Shown piece by piece: positions 21,074-32,904 of a DNA stretch of 64,000 nt (its first letter is position 1; every line of letters begins with the position of its first letter). Origin of the DNA: Neofusicoccum parvum (Eukaryota; Ascomycota; Dothideomycetes; Botryosphaeriales; Botryosphaeriaceae); the NCBI GenBank assembly GCA_020912385.1, contig CP087206.1:2418001-2482000 (forward strand). The letters run 5' to 3'. The notes beneath the pieces were generated by a model. It saw nothing but the letters and a program-made list of their open reading frames with translations, did no database searches and was not told the DNA's origin. Position numbers and translations under genes: made by a program.

Positions 21074-23536
21074 TTAGACTGCGAATGTATCAGCTTCTGG
21101 AATCTGCAAAGGCGGGAAGTCACGAGGCAGGGCAAACTTACATCTCAGATCCCAGCCAATCTGCGGGCCGAGCTTGGGCAACTCCTCCGCGACGCTCTGG
21201 ACGTCCTTATCACCTCTGCCACTGAGGCAGATGACAATGTCCTGGTCTTTGTTCATGGTCTTGGCCAGCTCGATCGCTCCATAGACGGCGTGCGATGTCT
21301 CGAGAGCCGGGATAATACCTTCCAGCTGGGAAATCAGCCGGAAGCCAATGAAGGCCTCGGCATCAGTAGCCGCAATAAACTTAGCCCTCTCAGAGTCCTT
21401 CCAGGACGAGAGTTCCGGTCCAACACCTGGATAATCGAGACCAGCGGAAACAGAGTGGGTGTCGCTGATCTGGCCGTACTTGTCCTGCAGAATGTACGTG
21501 CGGACACCGTGCAGGACACCCTTCGTGCCTCCGGTGAGAGTGGCACTGTGTCTGGTGGTATCAATACCATCTCCACCGGCTTCGACACCTAGAAGCTTGA
21601 CACTGGGGTCGTTGGCAAACGGGTAGAACATGCCAACGGCGTTGCTACCGCCACCAACGCAAGCAACGACTGCGTCGGGGAGCTTTCCACGCTTGGCTTG
21701 CATCTGCTCCTTGGTCTCGTTTCCAATCACCGACTGGAACGTGCGGACAATGGTAGGGAACGGATGGGGTCCAATCGCAGAACCGATGATGTAGTGCGTG
21801 GTGGAAAGGTTGACGACCCAGGAGCGCAGGGCCTCATTGACTGCGTCACGCAGAGTGCGCGAGCCGGCTTCGACGGCAACAACTGAGGCACCAAGGAGCT
21901 TGATGCGGAAGACGTTAAGGGCCTGACGCCTGACATCCTCTGCTCCCATGTAGATGGTACACTTCATGCCGAACTTGGCGCAGACGGTTGCTGTTGCAAC
22001 ACCGTGCTGGCCAGCACCAGTCTCAGCAATGATCTCAGTCTTACCAAGCCTGCGCGCCAGCAAGATCTGTCCGAGTGCGTTGTTGATCTTGTGACTTCCA
22101 GTGTGATTGAGATCCTCTCGCTTGAGCCAAATGTTGGCACCTCCAGCATGCTCGGTCAAGCGCTCGGCTAGATGCAGCTGTCCTGGCCGGCCCATGTAGG
22201 GGTAGTAGGTCCTATATTCTTCCCAGAACTTTGGGTCGTTCTTGGCTTCGTTGAAGCCCTTTTCCAACTCGGACAAACAGTCCATGAGCGATTCAGGGAC
22301 ATACTGACCACCAAACTCGCCGAATCGTGCCGGAAGAGCATCGGGGTTAGCGCTGCCATCAACGTTGAGAGCCTCGATCTGATCGGCAAGACCGGGTCCG
22401 TCGGGGACATCGCTGTCTTTGATGACCTTGTCAACCTGGACACCTTCAGGCTCCCTTGCCTCGCCGAGCGCCTCGACGATGCCAACTTCGCGGGTAGTGC
22501 CATTTTGACCAGGGGCGCGACCAGTGATGGAGCTGCAGTATTCCTGGACCTTCTTCGCACCTTCGCCTGCAGCAGCAGATCCCAGAACGTTGATGATCTG
22601 GCTACCAATGACGACACCCTCGGAGAGCTTTCCAACGCTCTCGAAGTGATCCCTTGTACTAACACCAAAGCCAACGGCGGCAGGAACGTTCCCAGAGTAT
22701 TTGTGTACGCGGTTCAGGAGCTCGGGAAGCGCGGCGTTCAAAGTGCCGGTGGCACCGGTAACGCCCATGCGGGAGACAACGTAGATGAAGGAGTCGGCGA
22801 TTTTGCAGAGGACACGCATGCGGGCATCCGAGGTGGCGGGGGCGATGAGAGGAATGTAAGAGAGCCTAATTCAGAATACAGTCAGCGCAAATCGTCAAAG
22901 GATACTGAGGACTTCGCGAACCCGTAGCTGGAGCAGAAGTTGCGGAAGCGGACGGCTTCCTCAGGAGGAAGGTCGACGATAATGAAGCCGTTCACACCAG
23001 CCTCCTTCGCGTCCTGGAGCATCTTCTCCTCGCCGTAGCTGAGCAGCGGGTTGTAGTAGCCCATGAGCATGACAGGAGCACGCAGGCCACGTGCCCTGGC
23101 GTCCCGCACCATCTGGAGGACCTGGACGGTGTTGACTCCATGCTTCAAGGCAATCTATATTCCTTCATCAGTCACTGCGCTATATCCGGTGGCGCTCGTA
23201 GGGTCTGCGTGGCGGCGTACGGTATTGGCCTTCTGGATAGTCGGACCATCAGCGATGGGATCGGTGAAGGGCATTCCGAGTTCAATGACATCTGTGCGGT
23301 TGTTAGCTCAATGTTCGCGGCGTAAAGTGCTGCCCATCACTTACCAGCGCCGCCGGCTTCCATAGCCAGCAGGACATCGGGGGTCTCCTGCGGCGTGGGG
23401 TAACCGGCTGTCACATAAGTGACAAGAGCAGGCTGCGGAACAGTCAGATCATGGTGTTCAGCGAGCGAACGGCGTGGAGGCGCACCCTCTGCTCCTTCTT
23501 GCATTGTTGGAAAGTCTTGCGGATGTGGTCGGCCAT
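21074..23536 (-). CDS. TRP5: Tryptophan synthase, fused alpha and beta domains
   Basis: Catalyses the last two steps of tryptophan synthesis: indole from indole-3-glycerol phosphate (alpha), then tryptophan from indole and serine with PLP (beta). Six exons: 23536-23486, 23432-23345, 23291-23221, 23154-22922, 22865-21142 and 21078-21074, giving 723 aa. The alpha part has [36 protein letters not shown] with the catalytic acids, and [15 protein letters not shown]. The beta part has [16 protein letters not shown], the PLP lysine motif [24 protein letters not shown] and [15 protein letters not shown]. The last exon is only 5 nt (TC TAA), giving the usual ending GWDLRF. The 63-nt final intron is stop-free and in frame. 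The fourth intron uses an unusual donor, GTTCGC (22921). A CpcA-type site lies upstream. Confidence 0.93.
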
Positions 23537-24265
23537 GATGGGTGGATTTCTGCCTCAATTGGCGCGTGGATAGATGTGTGAGGTCGTGAGGAATATGCGA
23601 TCCGGGGAAGCGCAAAGATATAGTGGCTCGAGGGAAGGTGGGTGCCAGTGGGGTCACGGCGTCATGAGTCAACTCGTTAATGAATTTCTCGGACGCCGGC
23701 GTTGGAGGGGCGAACAAAGCCGAAAGCGGGCGGTATGCCGATCCCGCCGACCTGCATATCGCCCGGAGATCCAGCCAAGTCCATCCCCATTATCTAATGT
23801 CGGCTAACAATTGGTAGCCGGTCTCGACGCTGCGGCAGCATCAAGGAATTTTTCCGTGGGCTCTCCTACGGTCGGCGTGCTTAGAATGTGAAGACAGTGC
23901 ATGCGAAGGTTGACGTGTGTATTCAAATAGACCCGGCGTATCCCGCGATTCACTTTAGCGACTACATGAGAGATCAATCATGAGTACACAGTTCTCTTAC
24001 GACTTCTAGTCGGGCTCGCTCAATTGGGTAATGCATGGTCGTAGCCCTGTCTGTGACTCCTGCAGGATCTGTCTCATACGAGCATGGTTCGAACAATTCG
24101 GCGCAAAATCGCCCATGTAGTTTTGACTCATACCAGCATGCATATCATTTCGTAGTTGATTAGTCTACAACGGATGCCCTCCATGGGCAATCTACCAGAC
24201 CCATAACCGTATCGCTAACCCGAAAGCAGAGTGCTGATATGCACAAACGCCAGGCGCATAACCGC
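23537..24265. promoter_or_regulatory. TRP5 promoter and PRE8 3' flank
   Basis: 729 bp between two minus-strand genes. The only assigned site is the Gcn4/CpcA motif at 23665-23671. No gene is supported. Confidence 0.5.
23665..23671 (-). promoter_or_regulatory. Gcn4/CPC1/CpcA-type site (TGACTCA)
   Basis: Perfect TGACTCA on the minus strand (TGAGTCA on plus), about 130 bp upstream of the TRP5 start. This is the binding site of the general amino-acid control bZIP factor, which commonly regulates tryptophan genes in fungi. Direct regulation here is inferred. Confidence 0.6.
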
Positions 24266-25327
24266 TTACAAGTTGGTCAGGTAGTCCTCGACCTCCTGCG
24301 GGCTGAGCTTCCGGAACCTAGGGCCCTTAGCACCCTCAACACCCTCGTATCCAAGCAGACGATCCTCCGGAGGTCCGACGATACCTATTCATGGTTAGGC
24401 CAATTGTATGAGCATGGATATTCCAGCACGTACCAATCTCCACGGTGTCACCGTTCATCTCTCCCTCTATGGTCTCCTTCAACGTGAGCAAAGCAATGTG
24501 AATCGCATCTTCCAACTCCAGACCCTCGGTGTAGCGCTTCTCCAAGAACGTCTTGGCGCTCGTCGCACTCTTGCCGATGGCAGTGGCCTTCCATGGGAAA
24601 TAACTGCCGCTGGGGTCGACCTGGTACAGGCTGGGACCACCCTTCAAGATACCTCCAGTCTTGCCAGCCACCTTCTTCTTCTCTTCCTCAGTGGCTCCCG
24701 CGTTGTCCTCCTTTTCGGGCTCGATTCCCTCATCCCAGCCTGCGATCAGCAAGCTAACACCGTACGGCCGCACACCACCGGACTGAGTGGCCTCCTGCAT
24801 AACGCGGGCAACATCCTGCACCAATATCCTCGTAGGAGGGTACTCGTTGTAGATGCGCTTGTAGCCAGTGTGAGAGACCTTGCGTGCCTTATCGACGAGG
24901 ATGCGGTAGTCTGGGCCCATGCCCGAGTAGACCATGCCGATGTCAGGCGTTATGAGGCTGATTTTCGACGAGGACTGGGCGTCGATGAGCGGGGAGGACG
25001 ACTTCTTCTCGGTGGCGAGGACGATGCCGTTTGTCGCTAAGTTATGTGTCAGCGGGATCCGCTCTGTTCAACTAATGTCGATGGATAACTGTACCCTTAA
25101 TGCCTAGCGACGTGACACCTTGGTTGACGGCATTGAGAGCGTACTCTGGGGCCGAGGTCAGTAACTGCGATGTTTCGACTTATTATCTCGACCGGGAAAA
25201 GGAAGCTAACCAATCTGCACCAGCTTTCCGCTAAAGGGTCTGTTAGCACGGGTTGCAGCCTGGACTCTGGGTGCTGTATTTACCTGGGCGAGAACGTGGT
25301 GAGCGAGAACGAGTACCGGTCAGCCAT
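24266..25327 (-). CDS. PRE8: 20S proteasome subunit alpha-2
   Basis: Outer-ring alpha subunit of the 20S proteasome core. Five exons (25327-25284, 25230-25211, 25145-25095, 25036-24434, 24384-24266) give 278 aa. The N-terminus [28 protein letters not shown] is the alpha-subunit signature. [56 protein letters not shown] and [19 protein letters not shown] identify alpha-2. A charged insert of about 25 residues after GWDEGIEPE makes it longer than the 250-aa yeast protein. Exon 2 is only 20 nt. The final exon adds [38 protein letters not shown]. Divergent from the RING-CH gene. Confidence 0.94.
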
Positions 25328-25888
25328 GCTGGGCTTGCTGAGACGATCGGAAGACGGAGATGAAGAAGGTAAAGAAGGACGGAGCACCGACTGTTAACGG
25401 TGTGGAGGGGATGCGGGGGGATGAGAGGCGGCGATGTGAAGCTGGTGTTGGAGCTCGGAGCTGTAGGCAAGCTCGCATTACGCGGTTGGTCGCTCGCGCC
25501 GCCGCAGATGCCAAGAAAGCATCACGTGCGCGGACGTTCGGCAAGCGCTGGCGCAACAAAATCGAAGAGGCCACGACGGGCTTTTTCTTCTGCTGACTTC
25601 TCTGCCTCCTTCCAAGACGCCGCGCGCTCATATAAGGGTCTCGGCCGCCCACTATGAGCACAGCGATGCAGCTGCGCCAAGCTCGTCGCTCCTCACTCGC
25701 ATCACCATTGTCATTATTACTGAACACTTAACATTCTTGTCTCACAGGCACCAACCAAAGTCTCGCTACAGAACGCAACCCTGCGCCCGCTCAAATTCAA
25801 CTTTCGCAGCACGCGCCTTCCTACGCCCATTACTGGGCGTTCTTTAGGGTTCTTTTGACGAGCTTGCCGTCCTCCGGTCCTGAGAAAC
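25328..25888. promoter_or_regulatory. Bidirectional promoter of PRE8 and the RING-CH gene
   Basis: 561 bp between divergent starts. A TATAAG occurs at 25631-25636 on plus, rather far (253 bp) from the RING-CH ATG. The 3' half is pyrimidine-rich and looks like a 5' leader. Confidence 0.45.
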
Positions 25889-27006
25889 ATGGCTTCAAGT
25901 GGTTTCCAGGCAGCCCCAGGCTGGGGTTGGCCAGAGGAAATCCCGCAACCAGCCGGAGGCTCCGCCAACGCAGAACCGACCGGTGATTCCCAAGCCCGGC
26001 AGCGCCCTAACTCCACCAATCCATCTAGTATGCCAGGATGGTACGAGCCTGAAGAAGATGTGCCTCGACCAGAAGCAAATGCTCAACCTGCCGGAGCAGG
26101 GAACAGGCAACACAAACCAAGGCGCTCTTACGGACCCCGAACCTGCCGAATCTGCCTTGAAACGGTTCTTCCTACCTTCCATGAGCCCTCCGAAAGTTTG
26201 CCAGCCATGTTTCAATCTGAGCCGAATGTGACCTACGAGTCTGAGGAGGGTCGGCTCATCAGTCCATGCAAATGCAAGGGCTCTTCACGCTACGTGCACG
26301 AAGGATGTCTCCAATCGTGGCGTCATGCCGATCCGTCCTACGGCAGACGGAACTACTGGCAATGCCCCACTTGCGGCTTCCGCTACCGTCTTGAACGCAT
26401 GGCATGGGGTCGCTTCATTAGCAGTATCGCCGCTCAGATCTTCCTGACCATTGGAATTTTCTTTGTGGCCATCTTCATGCTGGGCTTCGTTGCCGACCCC
26501 ATTATCAATCTCTACCTCGATCCGGTTGGTACCGTCATTCCACTTGGAGGAGACCCCTATGACTATGACTACCGAGCCTACGAGGAAGAAGATGAAGAGG
26601 GATGGTTCTTCCATTTTCTGAAAGGCTTCGCATCCCTTGGCCTACTGGGCGCCCTAAAATTCCTCTTCTCCAGTCCCATTAGGATCTTCCGGCTCGGCGG
26701 ATCAGGGCTTGGTGGACAAGGACGGGGCAATACCGGCCGCGATAGACTTACAAATATCAGCTGGGTTGTTGTCGCGGTCGGTATTGCTACCTTCGTTTAT
26801 GTAAGTCCTCAAAGTTGGAAATTGGTCCAATCAGTACTAATTATATCTAGGGAGTTTGGAAAGCTGTTCGCGCATGGTCCCGACGAACCCTTGAAAAGGC
26901 TGGCGAGCGTGTCATGGATGTGCACGGTGACGATGACGATCAAGATGATATTCCTGAATCGTCAACCAACAACCAAGATGCTCCGCAAACAGAGCAGCCC
27001 AGTTGA
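25889..27006 (+). CDS. RING-CH (MARCH-type) membrane protein, probable E3 ubiquitin ligase
   Basis: Two exons, 25889-26800 and 26851-27006, give 355 aa. A disordered N-terminus of about 80 residues precedes a C4HC3 RING variant starting at Cys86/Cys89 (TCRICLE), continuing with SPCKCKGSSRYVHEGCLQSW and ending WQCPTCGFRYR. Hydrophobic segments near 172-205, 235-250 and 285-305 suggest several membrane passes, so it probably ubiquitinates substrates at an internal membrane. The 50-nt intron has a TACTAAT branch site and a TCTAG acceptor; removing it joins TFVY to GVWKAVRAWSRRTLEKAGERVMDV, whereas the unspliced frame gives an unrelated tail. Substrates are unknown. Confidence 0.88.
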
Positions 27007-27775
27007 TTCGCCTACACCACCTACACAACGTCGAGATCTCTAGGAGTCAGTACCGCCCACCTTTGAGTTGACACGTCACTCTCCTCTAGCTTTGCTGGAG
27101 ATGAGTCCCAATGTCGTGCCGATCGAGTCTGTGTGCGAAAAGCAAAAAGCCTACCGAGTTTTCGCCCAATCCTTTGACGTCTTGTCTTGGTTTTGGGTTC
27201 TCGAAAGGCATCCTCACTCCTCCGCTTCCAATCCCGTTCTTTCCCATATAGGGGGATTGCTTGAGGTCAAGTGGCACATCTCATCCACTGAAAGCGTTCA
27301 TTTAATGTATTATCACGTCAATTTCTATCGTTACATCATGTTTTGCTCGTGTGTGAACATGCTTTGTTTTGGTTTCCCACACGTGATCGCCTAGATGCGC
27401 ACTTTGTTTGTAGAACGGCCGTCGACACAGTCTTCCTTTTTTGACCGTGTCCATCACATCTTCCCCCCCTCGGCTATTCTTCGCCTTCTCTCATCGCAGT
27501 TCTCGCCCGCCAACTCCCCAGAGCGCCAAAGTACCGTTTGCTCTCTCGGCTATAGGGGTTGCCTTCACTTCGCTTGCCTTCTCTGGTAGAGCTCCCTGTT
27601 CGTCCAGTCGTGCTGACGGGCAGCTCACCTTCATTTGCGCTAAGAACGCCAAGCCCAAACTCCCTTGCCCTCTTTTCTCGGCTTTTCTTCCTTTACCACA
27701 CCTTCCTCCCCTCGTCACAACACCTGCACACCTAAGAACACCGAAGATCTCGTTTTCAGCAGGTCGCCCAACATC
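27007..27775. other. Intergenic region with pyrimidine-rich leader
   Basis: 769 bp between two plus-strand genes. The last 330 bp are strongly C/T-rich and read like a fungal core promoter and 5' leader. No gene is supported. Confidence 0.5.
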
Positions 27776-30080
27776 ATGGATCTTCCTTCGCCTCGTCGTA
27801 TGGCATCTTCCGTCTACTCCCGATCAGACAATCATCCAACGTCGTCGACAAGTGGGGACCGCGAGACGCCGCCTACAACCTTGGAGCCAAACGAGCTGGC
27901 AACCCGCTCGGCTCATGGCGTCTTTGTAGAGGCGCAGACTGAAATTGCGGGAATGATGGAAGATCTGGGTCACCATGAGGAAGACAGATCGGACTTCTCC
28001 GCTGCCGTTGGTGATGCCTCGGAGGACCCTCACTCACCCGCAAAGAACCGCCGTAAGGGACAGCGTGACTTTAGCGAGCGCGCGCTGCTCGCCCTTCGGT
28101 CGCAAGATGCCACGAAGGAACTTGTGTCTGCCATCAGCCGCGTGTGCTGGATTGATAATCTACAAGATCGCCTGGTAGACGTCGCTATGAACATTCACAG
28201 CGACTTGCGAGGCTGCTTCCACAATCCCCCCATGACGCACGAGACTGCTCGTCGCGTCCAGGAGGTCTCGTACGCCATCACAGAAATCCTCTACAGCTGG
28301 ATTGAGCACATGGAACCGCTTCAGAACGCTATCGACTCGATTGATGTTGTTCGTGACACTCCGAACCTCATGGAGATCCACAAGGACGCACACGGTGATG
28401 AGATAAAGAAGTTCAAGACGATGTTGATGTACGTAACTCCTCCAGTCCCCCTTCAGAGAGGCCATTGATGCTGCATATAGGCCCATTCCAACTGAACTTG
28501 GAGCCCAGTGCAACTCCAGGATCATCCAACTCATGAACAAGCTCTACAACGACGAGGTGCGAGTTCCTGTCGAGCTCTCACTCGAGGACCAGCACCTGGG
28601 AACTGCGGAGATGACGGTGAGAAGCTATCTCTCTCAGCTGACCATGCTGTTTGCTGAGGTCGGAAACGCTGCTGAAAAGCTCCGTTTCACGACTGTCATG
28701 ACCTGGAACCACTGGAACAGGATGCGCGAGCACATTGCCGAGCAGGCTGCACTCGCTAACACACCCGCACGTAGCCTGGGAGCACTCAGAACCCGCGCAA
28801 AGGGCGCTGTCTCCCGTATCTTCCATGAGGGACTAAGCCGCTCACTTACCAAGAGGGGCGCTGCTAACATCCCTCGCAATCACGAGGGTCGACTTCAGAT
28901 CTCGGCGCCCGTCACGCGTCTGCGGGCTCTTCCGCCCACCGTCCGCGACACAACCTTTGACGCCTATCCAACTCACCCGCTCGACAATCCTAGCCACCCA
29001 CTCGACGCTGAGCCAAGCCCGGAGGTATCAACTCACAGCTCCTCTGAGGAGGGTTGTATCAGACAGAACAGCGCGCCTGGCCCGTCCAACCCTTGCGGAA
29101 GTGTACGCCGTTGTGTAGCCGCCAACACGGGCCCTCTCACTTTCGAAGACATCGACACGCCCTTCGCTGATTTTGACACAATGCCGGCTCACCAACAGCA
29201 GATGGAGCATGATGGCAGGCACTATTATCACAATGACTACGAGTCGGAAGCTCCCCAAACCACCTATAGTGATGACAGCGCCGGCGCAACGTCAAACACC
29301 CGGCGCCACTCTCAACCTGTTGAAGACGACCGCCCTTACTACCACGCTGGTGCACAAGGCTTCCTCGGTTTGACGTATGGCGACGTAGATATCCTCGACC
29401 CCTCCGAAGAGCCGCCCGCCACACCCCCGACCCAATCCTCCAACGAGACCATCGACGGCGAGGCCTACTACGGCATGCTGAAGCACTTCTACGAGATGAA
29501 CCCGGAGAAGCCGAACCGAGACGAGGACCCGGAGCTCTTCGCGCTGTGGTACCGCGCCATGGCGCTGCGCAGCCTCGAGGGCGGCCCGCCGGCCGACCCG
29601 CCCGAGTTCGGCGAGCACCGGCGCCTGGAGACGCTCGACCGCGTGTACCAGAACACGCCGCGCAGCCGCGAGCAGTACGAGCGCGACATGACCGAGTTCG
29701 AGGACATGCGCAGGCGCCTCCAAGGCGGCCCGCCCAAGCCGCGCCCGCCGCAGCCGAGGACGGAGGAACGCGAGGCTCCGTCACCTGCGATGCTGCGGCA
29801 GCAGAGGGAGCACCAGCAGCTGGTGGACCGCGAGAAGAACGCGCTGAGGCGCAGCATGAGCGTAGGCGGCCGCTCGGCGGCCGGATCGACGCTGTCGAGG
29901 AGCGCGTCGGCGGCGGGTGGTCCGGCTAGGAGGGGTAGCAGCCGCCTGGCAGGAATTGAGATGGGTGCATCGGCGATGGAGAGGAGCGACCACCTGTCGG
30001 CGCAGAGCACGAGCATCTCGGAGGGATCTTGGTATGACGAGGACTACGAAGAACCCGGTCCGGACAGACAGTTGCTCTGA
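27776..30080 (+). CDS. Uncharacterised 750-aa protein
   Basis: I do not recognise a family. Two exons, 27776-28428 and 28481-30080, joined across a 52-nt GT-AG intron to KTMLMPIPTELGAQCNSRIIQLMNKL. Residues about 75-350 look folded and helical (SERALLALRSQDATKELVSAISRVCWIDNL; SYLSQLTMLFAEVGNAAEKLRFTTVMTWNHWNRMREHI). The middle is disordered and His/Tyr/Asp-rich. A second conserved-looking helical part reads AYYGMLKHFYEMNPEKPNRDEDPELFALWYRAMALRSLEGG, and the tail is Pro/Arg/Ser-rich. I chose ATG 27776 because it follows the pyrimidine-rich leader; an in-frame extension upstream lacks support. Probably a structural or scaffold protein, but this is a guess. Confidence 0.75.
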
Positions 30081-31157
30081 CGTGTTGGCTAGGAGGACTG
30101 CACGGTCGTGGGGATGATCAGGATTAGTCTTGTGAGTGTACTACTTTCCTGCCCGTGGGTGGCGAGAAGACGATCCTACTGAGGTGCGAGACAGGTCTTC
30201 ATCGATAGCATGGCAACGGCTCGGGTTGCACTTACGGAACGATCATCGAATCGGCTGCTTACTAGACTGCCGGATGCTTTTCTTTCGGCTGACGATACTA
30301 CGGTCTATGATAAGCTTTCAGAGCTTCTTTTAATCTGCTTTACACAACCGGCTGCCCGTTGCTTTCGGCTTCCGAACTTTGCTGCAATGCTTTACATCAA
30401 CTGGACCACCAGTTGCTTACTTTCCTTCTGTTTCAATACGTCTTTACGATTACTTAAGGGTTGAAGTGGTTGCTTGCACTTCAACGCTGCTTTTTTTTTT
30501 CTTCACCACTTGCCCCCAGTCTTCTACGCTACCTCAGAACAACGAGCGGCCGTTCGTCATGGTTCCTTCCGTTGCGGATAGCACATACTCGGCTGGGAAC
30601 ATCAGCGGGCAAGGCTACAACGAAAGACTACTGGATAGCATTCTGTTGGGTTGTCTTGGGCTAAGTGGGAGTTGGTCTGGGTTTCGCTCAACAGGTGCAC
30701 ATGCAGTTCTTAATAAATTCATTCATCTAATTGCTTTGGTTTGCCTTTTTTTACTTTTGAGAGACGCTGATTGTGCGACCCTAGGTGAATAATATAACAG
30801 TGATGTGTTTTAGGGCATACGTCGGAGTGCGGCAGTCCGGCGACGGATGCGCAAATCTTTTCTGCCAGAATGCTCCAACGACCTGTGTACTCTGCTGGCC
30901 CATTTTCCTGTTTCACGGTACAAGATAAGGTCTTGCCAACCACTTTTGGCCAGATGTGGTCACAGCAGCATGTACGCCGTGCTTGGGGAGTTGAAGTGAC
31001 CATCCGGACAGGTTTGATGTGCCCGCTTCCGCACTTCCACGTCCGGACAAATACTTCACCTTCCCACGGCCAGTATCTCGAATCCCGCGCGACGCTGTCA
31101 TGCCCGTGCTGTCCTCGCGTGCCATATACGCCTTTATCATGGTCCACCCCCGCCCCT
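30081..31157. other. Convergent 3' intergenic space
   Basis: About 1.1 kb between two convergent genes. AT-rich with T runs; holds an inverted-repeat element at 30985-31065. No gene is supported. Confidence 0.55.
30985..31065. repeat. Short inverted-repeat element, copy 5
   Basis: 81 bp. Left arm GGGGAGTTGAAGTGACCATC then CGGACA; the right arm reads on the other strand GGGAAGGTGAAGTATTTGTC then CGGAC. Same length as copy 3, with GGG outer ends. Confidence 0.75.
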
Positions 31158-32361
31158 TCATCCCGGCCCCGCACTCCCACCCCCCTCCATCTCCAACCCT
31201 CTAATCCTATCCTCCCTCGCCTTTAATTCTCCCCTCAACATCTCCCTCTCCTCCACCCACTCCCTCTTCTCTCTCTTCCTCTCACTCAGCTCCTCCGCCT
31301 GCGCGTATATCTTATCCCTCAACACGACTATCTGGCGCTGGAACACCAGGCGGTCCTCGGCGCGCTCGCAGTTCCGCGCCGCCTCGGCCATCAGGTTTGT
31401 CACACCCCACTCGTCGCCGCCGGGTCGTGTGCCGCCAGCAGCGTCCCCCGCGGACGCGAACGATGAGGGCGAGGCGAATATGCTGGGGACGGAGGGCGAG
31501 GGCGCGGACGGCCGGCGCGAGTTGGTGGCGGCCGCCATGCGGAGCCGCTCGAGCTCCATGGCCAGCCGGTGCTGGTGCGTGCGCGCGGTGGCCAGGGCGG
31601 CTTCGAGGTCGGCGACGCGGCGGATGGCGGTGGCGTGGTCGAGGGAGGTGGTGGAGGAGAGGGATGCGGAGCGCGGGGTGCTGGCGGTTGATGATGACGT
31701 CGATGCGGATCTTGTTGGGGTGATGGTGGTTGATGGTTGGGCGGAGGGCTTGGCTTGGGAGATTGGCTCGAGGCCGGCGTATTCGCGGGGGTGGGCGGCT
31801 TGGTGGTCATCTTTCATGATGGCGGCGGCGCGTGCTTGGGCGGCGAAGGAGAGGTGGGTGAGGGATGATGGGTTTGAGGTCGGGTGGCTGGCGTAGCGGG
31901 TGTGTTTGGTGAGGCGGCCGTGGTGCGAGGGCGCGTATGTGGAGAAGGCCGAGGCGGAGGATGAGAGGAACGGCCGGGTCAATGTGCTCTTATTACTACT
32001 AATGGTGCCGCTGGTGCTGCCGCGAGACGACGGCGGTTCGCCTGATGGAAAGCTTGCTAGTCAGAACGCGGGATCACCTGGACACTGAAGCATGACAATC
32101 GGAGACGATGGAGGGTTGGCAGCGGAGACGGAGCAGTCGTCGGGCGTCAAGACTGAGTTTAAACGGAATGGGCCGAAAGCCAAGATGCGTGGATGCGTGG
32201 ATGGGTATCTCGGAGGGAAATGAGGGGTCGGGACGGTTCGAAAGATAAGGTGCAGGCATGCTCATGCGAGACAGCTCGCATCATCGACGGACCCCGGGCT
32301 CGCATCATCGCATCATCGCAGCGGACGTACCTGGCTTGGGGCGCTGCTCGTGGCTCAGCAT
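31158..32361 (-). CDS. Uncharacterised coiled-coil protein
   Basis: No family recognised. The long frame (31158 upward) lacks a sensible ATG near its 5' end and meets a stop just upstream of 32057. A two-exon model solves this: exon 1 at 32361-32331 (MLSHEQRPKP), an intron at 32330-32057 (gtacgt...ctag, 274 nt), exon 2 at 32056-31158, giving 309 aa with matching phase. The N-terminus is Ser/Thr/Pro-rich. A helical coiled coil spans about residues 145-180 (HATAIRRVADLEAALATARTHQHRLAMELERLRMA) and another about 225-300 (RNCERAEDRLVFQRQIVVLRDKIYAQAEELSERK). An internal start at MKDDHQ is the alternative. Confidence 0.6.
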
Positions 32362-32904
32362 GGCGGCGGGCGGCGGGAAAACTGCTGGTGCTCGGACGCG
32401 GCGGGGGACGCAACGGTGATAACGTCGGCGCGTCGCTTTTTGCTTGGGCATGTGTGGGACGAAGGCCGGCGGCGCGGCTGTCTTCATGTAGTCGGCGGGG
32501 AGGCGCTGGCCGGGCGCGTTGGGGCGCATGCTAAATTCCAGGGCAGTGCCTGGCTGCCGAATCCGACCTCAGGCGGACCCTGATGACGTACCGGCTGCGG
32601 GGATCATCCACGACTCAGCAGCGGCCAGTGCGCCGCCAGGCACCAGGCGACGCGCCCGCTGCGACTCCAACTGCTCGCTGCTGGGGCGGTGAGCAGCCGA
32701 ATGCTGCTGCCTGACTGCCGTCCTCGATATATTCAGGCGCTGTCCTGCTCCGCCTGTTGATGCCCGGTCCGACGTGCTGCGTGCCGTCTCTCGCGTTGCA
32801 ACCGGCCCTCCGTTCGCAGCTCGCGTGGGGCAGATCCAGCACTGGCTCCAGCTTTGGCTCCCTCGCCTCGCCCTCGCCGTCCACCCTTGCACCATCGCGC
32901 AATC
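32362..32904. promoter_or_regulatory. Divergent promoter region
   Basis: 543 bp between the coiled-coil gene (minus) and the Hsp70-like gene (plus). GC-rich; no specific element assigned. Confidence 0.45.

Noticed and set aside
24040..24130. Possible tRNA from a GGTTCGAA match near 24088
   Set aside because: No acceptor stem or anticodon arm could be folded around it.
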